Source: Paracyclopina nana (taxonomy: Eukaryota; Arthropoda; Copepoda; Cyclopoida; Cyclopettidae). Taken from it: DNA of 64,000 bases. A program made the translations under genes and the position numbers. Location: the NCBI GenBank assembly GCA_019096065.1, contig JAGUCH010000002.1, positions 446,501-510,500 on the forward strand, read 5' to 3'. Each line of letters starts with the position of its first letter. The stretch's first letter is position 1. Below the pieces are notes generated by a model, which was not told the DNA's origin, searched no databases, and saw only the letters and a list, made by a program, of their open reading frames with translations. Shown here one piece after another: positions 1 through 12,300 of this stretch.

Positions 1-599
1 TCTCCATATCGAACAGAGTGGTACTCATTCATTTGCATGCTCTTTAGCTTCACCACATTGATGGAGTATTCGCTGATGCTCACCTACTATAACCTCAAGC
101 AATCAAAGGTAAATCATATGACAGCAAAGAATTATTCTAAACAGTTGATAATAGGCAACTAGACCTAATACGATCATGGATGATCAAGAAGATATGAGGA
201 AGAAGATGAACTCATTTGATGCCAATTTTGGACTTGCCATCAAAATTTGCTTCAGTGCTTTTGTTGTTGGCTACTTTTCTCTTCAGGGCTTGATTTGACA
301 ATGACAAAGTCATCCTTTTTGACCCTGTAATTGCTGTATTAAATTTTTCTGAGCATAGATAAAATCTTTGAACCAATCCTACTGCTTGGTCTGTTTTCTG
401 ATGAGAGCACTTATGACAGTCAAAGTCCCATTATTTTTGCACTCCAATAAGTTTTGCACTGGCTGTAACCTAGAACTAATTGGCAGTATATAAATGCAGG
501 CAAAAATGAGCAGGTCATCTTTAGTTGTGAATCTTCCTCATTTTGGGCATCATGGTAAAGCGAATAAATACAATTGTCAACTTGTAACCAAGCATATAA
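1..599. other. upstream non-coding region
   Basis: No open reading frame or RNA gene that I can support. The sequence is AT-rich and precedes the start codon of the mucin-lectin gene at 600, so it probably holds that gene's 5' UTR and promoter. I could not identify a TATA box or initiator with confidence. Confidence 0.5.
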
Positions 600-2578
600 A
601 TGTTTCAGGTATCTTTTCAAATTGCTTTTATGCTGCTCTTGGTTTTCATTGAACGGTCACAGTCCCACCAAAATGTCACATCACCCTTTGAAAACGAAAG
701 CAAAGTTATCACTGACAAAGTAATGCTAAGAGCTGATATTGCAAGCCCAGATGGATATGTTTGTCAAACCAAAATGGTGGAAATTCCCACATTGGAGCCT
801 TCAAGGTCAAAGCAGTGTTTCAACCAATCAATTGAAACTTGTTTTCTAGTAAGTCATCATTTTTAAAACACTGAAAAGAAAATTTTGACTAAAGTCTCAT
901 TAGGTGCCAGTGGTCAATTATAAGCCTAAAAGGATCAAAGACTGCCATGAAGTCATACAGAAAAACTGCAAAATTGGTAACTCTAAGTTGTCTCTCATTA
1001 ATTCTTAAGGAATACTATTATTTTTGTTAGAGTATGTTGTGGAAACACAAGTGGCTAAGGTTAATGTTTGTCGACACAAACCAGTAAGGAATTGTTCGCT
1101 TCCTCTTGAAGAGAGGGAAAAGTACGATGAAGAATGTCACCTTGACTATGAAATGGGTAAAAGTGATTTATAGAAATATTAATGAAAAGTAAGATTTACT
1201 CACTTACAGTCTGTGAACATACTTATGAGAGCAAAGAAGTCAAATTGGCCAATTGCAAGGTTTTTACAAAGTATTGAAGATAAGATCATCCATATACTCA
1301 AATTTTCACACTAGGACTGCGATGTCTCTGATGAGGTAACCAAGGTGCCAAAAACCAATTGCTACCAGGTTCAGAGTAAGGTTTGTGGACCTCCAACTTG
1401 TCCAATTGTGGTCAGTCCAAAGGTTTGTGAAGATGTGGAGAAAAGCCTGTCTATTGAAATTCCAAAGGAGTCTTGCGACAATCATGTAGAGATGGAGTGC
1501 TCAGATGTAGTTAGGTTATCACCAGTAACTTCAAATGAGAAAAGGTGCACTATAACTCAAGAGCTGATGTGTGAAGATGAACCTGATATGCACAATGTTA
1601 CTATCAAACTAAACCAAGTCAAGATATGCACCCCACTTGATAATTCAAATGCAAAACCTATCCAGATTACTCAAGCAACCACAACTACTACAACCACATC
1701 CTATATTACTGCACAAACAACAACCACAGGCACCACAACAACCACTACCACTAAACCAACCACAACCACCACAAAAACTGCTACCACTACCATAAGTGCA
1801 AGCACAACAACTACAACATCGACAACAACAACATCGACAACTACAACATTGACAACTACAACTACAACAACCACTACCACAACCACTACAAGTACACCCT
1901 CAACCACAACCAAACCCACAACTACAACTACTACTACCACAACGACAGCAACAACTACTACCACAACCTCCAAGCCAACCACAACCACAACAACCTCTAC
2001 AACCTCTACAACAACCACTTCAACAACTACAATCAATGCAAAAACCACTACAATAGCAACTGTAACCACATCTAAAGTCAAAGCAACTACAATGTCATCA
2101 ATAACTGAATGTGATTCTGGGTGGATCCAGATAAACAGCAATTGCTACAAGTTTGAGCCATTTGGACCCAAAAATTATCAAGCTTCAGTTGATCACTGCA
2201 AAAACTTGCAAGCCAGATTGTTTGAGCCAAGGAGTGAAGACACAAATTTAAAAGTTTGGAATGCCTTCAGTGCAAAGTTGGGTATACAAAATGCCTTCTT
2301 AGGCATGAAAAGGGATCCCAATAATCTTGAGAAGTACTATGTCGCATTATTGCTTGATAAGTTAATTAGACCCTTATAAATTCAACTTTTTCAGCTGGAT
2401 TTATGAAAGCTCCAATTCTCCAATTGAGGTTGCCTTGTGGTCTACTGGTCAACCAGATTCTAGCATCAAAAATAATTTCCGTGAAAGCTGTACTGATTGG
2501 TTTTTCAAAAGCGAAAAGTGGAATGACAGGAGTTGTAAGGATGAGAACAGCTTTGGTGTATGTGAAAAATTATTGTAA
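600..2578 (+). CDS. secreted Cys-rich mucin with C-terminal C-type lectin domain
   Basis: Six exons: 600-848, 904-976, 1031-1156, 1210-1259, 1315-2333 and 2395-2578, all with GT..AG introns of 52-61 bases and matching phases (566 aa). The protein starts with a hydrophobic signal peptide (FQIAFMLLLVFIE). About 230 residues of spaced cysteines in repeated blocks follow (for example KVCGPPTCP and VEMECSD), with several N-X-S/T sites. Next come about 140 residues that are almost pure Thr with scattered Ser, Pro and Lys, a mucin-type O-glycosylation region. The last 130 residues are a C-type lectin fold: it opens with CDSGWIQINSNCYKF and ends with WNDRSCKDENSFGVCEK, with the usual WND before the late cysteines. 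A QPD-like triplet (GQPDS) lies where sugar-specificity motifs sit, so carbohydrate binding is plausible but not shown. Likely secreted or extracellular-matrix protein. A poly(A) signal follows at 2601. The exact function is unknown to me. Confidence 0.85.
1672..2095 (+). repeat. Thr-codon (ACN) repeat of the mucin domain
   Basis: Low-complexity ACA/ACC/ACT tract inside exon 5, encoding poly-Thr with interspersed Ser, Lys and Pro. It creates a long antisense open frame of Val codons that is only a shadow. The tract is likely length-polymorphic. Confidence 0.9.
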
Positions 2579-2600
2579 ATGTTGTATTGATTTTAAAAGG

Positions 2601-2606
2601 AATAAA
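2601..2606 (+). terminator. poly(A) signal AATAAA of the mucin-lectin gene
   Basis: AATAAA lies 23 bases after the stop codon in the sense orientation. This is a normal spacing for a very short 3' UTR. Confidence 0.55.
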
Positions 2607-3352
2607 AGTACAAACATAATTAACAACATTGCAAAACTCACAGCCCTCTGCAGCCAGTGAAAAAGACCAATAGGAAGAATATTATGAACTTTTTTGGGAA
2701 AAAATTGCACTTTTGATCATTCTAAGCAATACTTAGAACTCATATATAAAAGCTTAGATTCAGTCAGTAGCCATTAATTGAAAAGCTAGTCATTTCATAG
2801 CTTTGATAAAAGTGTAAGCACTTTTAATTTAGTACTAATTGGCAACCACAGCTTATTCAGCATTGCTCTGAAAAAAGTTTGGATCAATGAAAAGAATTTA
2901 TTTTGCTAGCAAAACAGATATCCAGAAATGGAAAGCAAATGAGAAATGGTAAAATCAAATTTTAGTAAGTCAATCAGTTTCATGGACTACAATATCATTA
3001 TAATTAGAAGCAAGAAAAGACTGATGAACAAGTCTTTAATCACAGATGATTCATAAGTATGTATTTTGTATAACAGTAAGGTCACATTAGGTATGTGTAT
3101 AAAAACATCATCTCTTAAGAGCAATGAATAGAGGGAATTGTAATTTTAACAGTAATAGTGGCGAAGAATAATCATGGGAATGATGGTGGTTATGATAGTC
3201 TAGCCAATATTGGCTATAAAGCTTATGTGTGCAGCAACACTCCTTTGTAAGGGTTTGGTTGGTGGTCATGGTGGGCAGAGGGTTCGAACGCAAAATAGTA
3301 GCATTTAGATGTAAGAATAAGGCCCATCAGTGAGTGCGCTGCACAGCAATAG
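2607..3352. other. intergenic region between convergent genes
   Basis: It separates the 3' end of the mucin-lectin gene (+) from the 3' end of the Slo1 gene (-). No gene or clear repeat was seen; part of it must be the Slo1 3' UTR. Confidence 0.5.
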
Positions 3353-6300
3353 TCAGCTTTTGTCATCTTTTGGACCAACAGGAGGTCCCTTGATTCCAGG
3401 GTTGGCATTGGGTGGCATTCCACCCTTCACTGAGCCTCTCTGAATGCCAGGGTGGCTTTGCGGGTTGTTCATTGCCTTTCCCATAGGGGGTACCTTGCTC
3501 GAGCCCCAGTCTGGTCTATATTCCATGCCAGGGTCAAATTGCATCAACACAAAAACCTGAAAGGTAAAAATATCACCAATGAAATGTTCAGCATCAATTG
3601 CAAATGTTTAAAAAGTAAGCAATATTATGACTGTCACATCACTGTTCTGATTTCAATGTGACTTTCAGCTTATTTAAAGGATCAACCTGATATATAAAGA
3701 TGATGTATGTTTGTGCAATACCATGAAATTTAGACAGTTGTTAGTAGCTCAGTTATTTGGTTTATGATCTGATTTTAATTGACACTTTGTGCAAGAAATG
3801 AGCTTGGCACTGATTTTGTTAGTAGAGTTAGAATAATGAGTACTGGACTTTTCAATTAACTTACTGTTGTTCTTAACTGGCAAAATTGATCTTTAGCCTA
3901 AGCAATTGCTTGACTTAAAGCCTAGTCTCACTAAAACTGAATCTGCTATGCTTTCTTTCAAAAGGCTGGAGCACATATACCTAAATTAATGCATGTGACC
4001 TCATCAAAACAAAACATCCTCTATGCTCTTAAACACATACTTGGTCAGTTGGTAACAGTTGAAAGTCATCTGGAGGATTGGTGATTACATATCTCTTGCT
4101 TGAGGCATCAAACGAACTGGAAGTATCTCTGAATCTGAAAAGAAAACTATAATCTTAACTGGAAGTATACCTAACATAGATTGTGAAATGAACCTGTAAA
4201 GGCCAATACACAGCATTCCATAATTTCTCAGAGCTGCAACGAATAGGTCAATGTATCTTCCACATTCCCCAAATGAGGCCAAAGGGCCATCATAAAGGGA
4301 AATTTGGCCCACTCGACACCTATCTCGGTGACTTAGGGTTTCAGGAGTCGAGTACCCCCCTCTCAATCCAGCTCCTTCTGCCAGAATTAGCTCAAGCTCT
4401 GGTGTGGCTCCTCCTGTTATCAGTGATCGAATGAGGGTCAGGGCATTTTGGTTGAAGTATGTCTGAAACAGCAGTGAAAAGTAAAGTTATGACAAGCAAT
4501 AGCATTCATCATCCTCACAGTTGACATGAGAGAGTCCAAGACAGACACTGCAAAAGCTGTGCCACAAGCAAAAGGCTGGGTGAGGTACAATTCAGTATCT
4601 GGGTCATCATCGTCATCTTGGTCCAAGAACTGAACATTGCTGTCATTCACCAGTTCTGAAGAGAAAACAAACCATGAAGAAGGAAAAATTAATGCTTGAT
4701 TACTTATACCTGTAATCATAGGCACATTGGCTCCATAGACTGATCCCTTCCTTTGCAAGACAATCGGGCTTCCCAGAGGGCTCATTGTGTCACTCATGTT
4801 CATATTAGAGTTCAAAACTCCAATAGTGTCATCAAATGTCATGGCTTTGATGTTGAGTGAGGCAAGGATGGCCTCTTTGTCAGCTAAAGTGGGGTCATCG
4901 TTTGATGGAACTTTGGCAGATAAGATCACGCACATATCACAGAGGTTAACATTGACTGCCCTCAAATCAGCTCTGCTTAGAGGAGATCCCTGAAATTCAT
5001 TACAGACAATTAGGGAGGCTTCCGGAAGCATTCATGAGTTCTACTCACATTGAGCACAGAAATCTTGGGAAGATTTTGCAGCGTCTTCCATTCTCTTCTG
5101 ATGTAATCTACAGACCCCACAATGACAACATGTTTGAGCTCGTGATAGTGGAAATTGGATGCTCTGAGAGGCATCACCAGGTTTCGGAGGCCTATCAATG
5201 GACTGTCTGCATCTGCAAAAAGACAGACCACCACATGCCCATTTAAAACTGTCATGGCAGCTTGGTTTCTGTCCAAAATACAGTCCTCTATCGATCTAGC
5301 AGGAGTCCAATGAAACATGCCAGTGGAGTCATATTTCATTTCTGTTTTTTCAAAGTCAAAATCTTTTGCTTGGTCATCCGCTATGCCCACTTCCATGCCT
5401 TTGCCATTGGGCTTTTGAACTGCAGCCTTGTTGGTGGGCCTGTGAAGAGAAATCGATTAATTAATTGTAATTCAACATATGTAGAGGAGTTAGTGGAATT
5501 ACATGAGTTTTTTAACTTCATATGACAAATGGTACCCCCCATAAGAGGCATCATCTTTGCTCCCATTCAAGTCCTTTGGTCTGCTTAGTGAGTTAGTAGT
5601 AAATTAGTAAGATTTGAGGCTTGTTTGGTTGCCTTTTAGTCTCATTATACCTTCCATTGGAGGAGGAGACCAATGGCTTGGCTTCCTCAGAGTCATTTTT
5701 GATTGCCACAGCCTTCTTAATACTGTTCATAGCTTTGCCACCCACATTTGAGCTATTGGCCAGGGCTGGCTTGCTTTGACTGGATGACACTGTAAGCAAA
5801 AGGCAGGCAAAATATGAGAAGATGATTGATCAATGAAGATCTTCAAGTTGAGAGAAAAATGGGGTTAGCAAAGTCACTCACACTTACAGAAAAGTGAAAC
5901 AGCTTATTGGACTAAATTGCTCTGCCAGAAGCCAACATTGATAATTCTAAAAAGGGGAGACTTGTGTGTCGCAATACATCTTTGCTGCAAATCAGTGCTT
6001 TTTCTAGAAACGTCCCACCAAAGAAATTGTGGATGAGACTGTACTATAACATCAGAATATGGGGAAGCATCTAATAAAGAAATACATTCAAAATACAATG
6101 CATGCAGTGTATGTTTAACTATCTACATACAATTGAGTGATATTTGGGGAACTTAAGTCTTATATCATAGTTTAATGATGGAAAGCTTCTAGCAAGAAAA
6201 GTTACTGTAGTGTCACTAATTTAGACCCAAAAGATGACATCTTAATTAGCAGTGTCTTAAGTGAATTGTAGTTGTCCTCTGTAAGAGAGAACACAATAGC

Positions 6301-9300
6301 ATCATAACTTACTGAAAATAGTATCAAAGTCATCATCTGTAATGAAGAATCAATCCTGTTTTAAATTGGCCACCTCCTCAGTTTCATACATGTTTTGTTC
6401 AAGTTTTTGTTGATTTGTTAGGATTGTGAATAGTTTTACCCATTGCTCATGAACCCATCCCCCTTCACCAAAAACCCCAATATGTTAGCATTGCTTTTTA
6501 GACAGTTTACACAAAGAATTGATTGGGATAACATTAAAATTGCACCATTGATATCTACAAGGAAGAAGTACTCAAACTCAAGAGTGCAAAATTGGGTCAA
6601 ATCTGACTGATACACACCAGCAGCCACATCTAATGCTGTTGAGGGGCATAAAATTAGACACATTAGGTATTCCTTCATCATTCACTAACTATAACAAAGA
6701 AAGGCATGCTACCCGTCATAAAGTAAGACAAGTAGTAAGCCTGTATTTAGACACCATGTAATAATAGTTTTGGCTAGTTATACAATACTGACAAAGAAAT
6801 ATGCATATGGTACAGATGTCTTTAATTTTGCTTTTATGGTTCCTTTTGCTGGGGGAGCAAGATTCATGCTTTCCCATTTCATGATAGTGTATTAATGTAT
6901 GGTAACTTCAGGATAGCTTGCAATGCATGAAGGAGTTGCCAAGGTAAAAAGGTTTCTTTTACAATAACTTCATCATGCATTGAGCATTGAACTGAAGCTA
7001 GTGACCAAAATGCAAAATTCACATGAGGTGTCACTATAGCACAAGTATATGGATGATTTGATTGACTGTATATGGATGATGTTGTAGTGTACGAAAAAGT
7101 TTTGAACATATTTTGAGATTGTATCTTTAGAATGTATAAAAAATAAAGAGTGATGCTTTAACTCACTGGCTCGTCCCACGAGCTGGATTGCTCGAACCCC
7201 CTTTCGAAATGTGGCCACTTTTTGAAGAAAATAATGTTTATATACACTGTCAAGCTGTTGGGTCAATTGTTTATGGTGAAAAGAAGAGATATGGATAGTG
7301 GAGAGCATATTACAGTCTTTAGAATCAATTAGCAGTAATGTAAGTGTGCCCCACTACAAGTATCAATACATTATCAATGCATTCAACTCATTGGTGGGAC
7401 ACACCGAGTGATGTTAGTAAACAATTGCACAATTGGTTAACTATTATTGATCACATGGCTATGTCAAACTCTCAGCAATCTTTGAAAATGCTCTGCAGAT
7501 CCTTGTTGTAAATGTGGAATGTACGCCTAAAATACATTTCACTTTACATTGAATCATACACTTTTAAAGAGAGATGAGGGGACAGGCAAGTGAGATCAGA
7601 TGGCAACATTACATTGTGCCCTACCAGTTCCATTTTGTTTTGCTTTGTTTCCAACATCAGAAATTACATGCTGTGCAATCTGGTTGCTTTTTAGGACTGA
7701 GTGCACAAGCATGCCTCCAATATCTAGAAGAAGTGCAAAAATGCTCAAGTGCTCTCATTGGAAAGTATCTAAATGTTTAGTAACTGAAAATCCTCTGTTC
7801 TAACAGTCCAGTGAGGATTTTATAATTAGCTAAAGAGAAAGGAAAGTTCTTCCCTAGATCTATGCAACTTTTCGCCGAAGCCTTGACTATACTTACAGTT
7901 CTTGCATTTGCATTTCTTAATCAGATTTTCATCTTTGATATCCTCATGGCAGGCTTTGCAATAGAACCATGCCCTGGAGAAATATGTCATGATCATGATT
8001 TGCTATATTTAGTAAGTTCTTAAAGCACAAACCTCTTCACTTCTTCAGCAGATTGGGCAATGAAGAATCCAACAGTATTGGAAGGAAGCTTAGTTCCCCT
8101 TGGATTGATCGAGATTTTGTTGTCATTGCCATCTTCTGCTTTGACTTCAATGGCTAGCAGAAGTAGCTTCAGTTTAACAAAACAAAGCCTGCAAGGTAAT
8201 AGTTAGCAGTTATATTTGAAACATCTCATTTCCTTAAGTTTGTTACTCTGAAGCTTGGGAGAAAGTCATGCCAGTAAATGTCGGGGACAAGGTTTCTGTA
8301 TACATCTCACATCCAGTGCCTTGTAAGTAGTCATTTTGCCACTGCAGAGTATCAGGGCTCTGAAACAAATAACTGGCAATCAGCCAAATTTCCTCATGAT
8401 GGACTTTGATGGTTCAACTTACAGTTTTGAAACTTCTCATCGCAAACAGATTAGCCATCATGGTGCTAAATCCTGGGGCTAGGCAAGACTGAGCTATGAA
8501 GCCAAGTTTGAGCTCAGCCAAACAGATCACATCATCCCCTCTCTTCCAATCCCAGCTTGGAATGTTAAGAAGGTATGCCTAAAAACATTACGCCTTACCC
8601 TGATGAATTATCAATTGTGAAGACTACTGAAGTATACCTTGTTGTGGTACTGCATGAGCTGGATGATGACCCTGATGTCGTCAGAATAGTTTTTGATGGA
8701 AATAACTCGCATGATGTTTGCAGCGTCTTCAGCATCAGGATCTTGGCAATATTTGTTTGCAAGAACCAAACAAGCATCTGCCTCATGAACCTAGATGAAA
8801 AAACTTTTTCTTTATCCATAGAACTGTACAAGAAGACTGTCCACAATACAATTCAAGGACATAATTATCTGTGTCTTGAAGAGAACATGCAACAAATACA
8901 TCCAACAGCTTGCTCACACACACATCCACAAAGCTAAATCAAATAGTTAAAGGACATGCAAGAGGGGGAGTTAATTTACTGTTTTCTGTTAATGACAATA
9001 ATTATCCTTACAGTGGGGTAAGAATGTAATTTCTTTAGTGATCAAAAAACCGTGGATTGAATAATGAACCAAAGTGGATCATCACCAGATTAAAGCAGCC
9101 AATCTCCTTTCATTTCAGTGTCCAAGAGGTGGGAATTGTTTTGAGATAGTGTAGTTGAAGTGTTCAGGAAAAAATATAAATATACCTTGCACAGTGGCTC
9201 AAAATGCCTTCTGGACGCGCACGGGAAAAAAACTCGCGAAATCGTAGGAGTCAATTTTCATAGGGCCGTAAGCTAAAAACTAACATTCTGGGCTCCCAAG

Positions 9301-12300
9301 TCCGCAAATTTCCGCAGCCAATTTTGATGAATAATCATTAAATGGGGTCTGATTGACCTCTCAGTCATAAAAGAACAATTCAATTCCATTCCAACCAAAA
9401 GTTATGGATGCCCAAAAAAACGGCCAAAAATGGCCAAAAATGGCTATTCTACCATTTTTCTTGCTGAACACTTTTTCAATCAAAGTTTGATTTCGAAGTC
9501 AAATTTTAATATGTATCTGTCAATTCAAACCATTTTTGGCTCTTTTCATTGCCTAGAAGTCAACACAATTAGAATTTGAAAATTGGTGGTTAAATGAGAA
9601 TTCGGGCGATTTGGCGGATTTTCTCGTGCGCGTGAAAATGGCTTTTTGACCCACTGTGCCTTGTAATTTTTATGAATGTGACTTGATAACCCAATCGAGA
9701 AGGTTTTTTTGCACTTAAACTATCTTATGTTGGGACTTCTAGTATAAAATAAACCTACATATGAAAAAACACAATATGGTTTTAAACAACAAAGGCGTGT
9801 CTAACATAAGCTTTTCCACTAAGTTGTGAAGGAAACAGTAAATGGTATATAATGATACAAAGCCTTCATGTGGCCTTCTATTGATAAATCTCAACTTCAT
9901 TGAGGGGACAAACTTCAGTTTACCAGGACAATAACTAAAACAACTTAATAAGGACACATTTATATCATGTCATGTGGGCAAGATGTGTCTGTGACTGTGC
10001 CTTTATATATATTTATATTTTATGTGAAAGTATGTATATGATACATAGAATATGTTGTTGTGCATTGTACGTATAATTGAGAAATATGTGTACCTTGACT
10101 CTCTGCAAATCTGGTGTGCTCATTATTGATCCTTGGTAGAATTTGACCGTTGTAAAATGCCGCTTGAAGAGACCTTCAAGCTCCAAATCCGGAGGCTTTC
10201 TGTACAAAGTCACAAAAACAGCAGAAAAGTGTTTGAACAAATATGTTTGCAGATTTCAGCTCAAGGATCATTGATCAGGTTGGCGTATAAGACAATGCTA
10301 ATCCTCCTGCTACTGCTGCATCAAGTTGTCTTTTTATCATTAGTTGAAGAAAAGCAAGCTTTTGTGAGAGATGCATTTTTTCAATCCTTGCCTATGTAGT
10401 GATAAGTCACAGAAGAACACTTAAAGTTGGAAACTAAGATACCACCAAAGTAACTTTAGGTGTAGGCAAAGTCACTTTGCATTCTGGCTAACAAATAGTT
10501 GTAAGAAAGTAGATGACATATATTGAATGGTAATTTGGAAACCAAAAAGACCTGAGATAAGCACATTCTACTTAAAAAAATTAGGAGTTCAAAATAATGA
10601 GGTCAGCTGTGTAGCTCAATGCTGAAAGCGCTCAAAGCCATCTAACCACCACCAACATTGATTAAAATTCCACCTGGCAACTTTCAATGAGTAATGCACT
10701 TAAAGCATGATGAAATATGTGAAGTGTTCATTGTCTAAAAACAAGTTGAATACAAAAATGAAGCAAAATATTGATACTTTCCTGAACTTGTGATAATTTT
10801 GAAAAAGTTATATAGACATGAACGCAACACCATCATTGATGAGCCACAGCTGCTTCAATATCTCTACTATTTAAAAATTTGTCTGTTTGGTTAAAGCATC
10901 ACTGTTTTGAAGAGGCAAACAAACCCCAGAGAGGTAACTGAGAAAAAAGGTGCACTCTCAGCCCTTAGTTTTGAATGGTTATGGGTTGTTGTTGTTGTTG
11001 TAGTAGTAGAAGTAGAAGTATTGCACTCTTTTTTATTAGTATTTAATAATGGAGTAGTTGCACTAATTTCGAAAGATTAGCATTAAGTTAATGTTAGGCT
11101 TTTGCAAGCCAAATAAGGATGAAAAAAAATTCCAATCCAAAAGGATGCAAAATTATTTGCTGAAAGCCTTGCTTGTTGCCTTTACCTTTGACCTTTCCAA
11201 GTCATTGGCACTCATAAGAGACCCCTGAAAATATTTCACCCGAGTGTGCTGTCGCTTGAGTAAGCCCTCAAACTCTAGATCAGGTTCAGCTCTGAAACAT
11301 CATCACATGTGATTGGATTCTATGATGGCTTATGCAAAGTCAGGACAAAATTTTAATTAAACATTTTCCCCTCAGAGGAGCCAGAGAGGAGAAAATTGCA
11401 AAATGCAACATATGGTATGTATGCCTAATCATAAGTATCTTGAGCTTTATGAAAAAAGGACCAGATCAATGATTTTGCTTTGGCATAACTAGGAATTGTA
11501 TTTGATTTTTTTCTTTACCTGTGCAAAAACACCACTTCAACATCAACATCTTCTCTGTCTTCATGCAAGAAGTCTTTCAGGAAATGGGACACAGATTCAT
11601 AGGTGATATGGCCGCAGACCACAATGTGCCTGAAATGAAGAGGTAGAGTCAGGAAAACTGGTTAGCTCTGGAGAAAACCAATAGAATGGTATCTCATATT
11701 ATACACAACAAAAAAGGCTTTCTCAGGAAAACAAAGAAGATGGATAGCGAAAAGAAGAAGGATGATAGGGATAGTACAGTACAACTTTATGAGTAGAGAA
11801 GAGCTTGCATGCATGCTACAAATTAGGTGGGAAAGGACACAAATGTGAGTAACGATGTGAGTAGCTGTGGTAGTTTGGTAGAATATGTGCTGAATTATAC
11901 AACATTGAAGTCTCGCAGAAGAGATGACAGTAGTAATGTGCCTTATAACATTGATATTAGCTTCTGTATTAAGCCTATAGTTAGGTGCTTGAAAACAAGG
12001 AATGTGAATAGTGAGAGAAAATGATTGAGAAACACACTTCAGGCCCTCATAACTTTTTCCTGCTCCTTCTTGACCTTTTTGCCATGAACTTTAAGTTTCG
12101 TAAATCCCTTTTGTACTGAGAAGTATTGTAATCACTGGCCATGGCTTATAAGATGTTCATCATAGCTAAAACTTAGGATTGGTTCTGTCACTGTATTTGC
12201 TCAGATCAAGAATGAAACCGTATTGAGTGTCACATAATGAACATCTTATGTTCTCATGACAATCAACTTGTTTTGTGAATTTTAAAAAGTTTTAAGCAAT

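Noticed and set aside
1701..2141. 146-codon antisense frame of almost pure Val
   Set aside because: It is the reverse complement of the Thr-codon tract in a well-supported exon.
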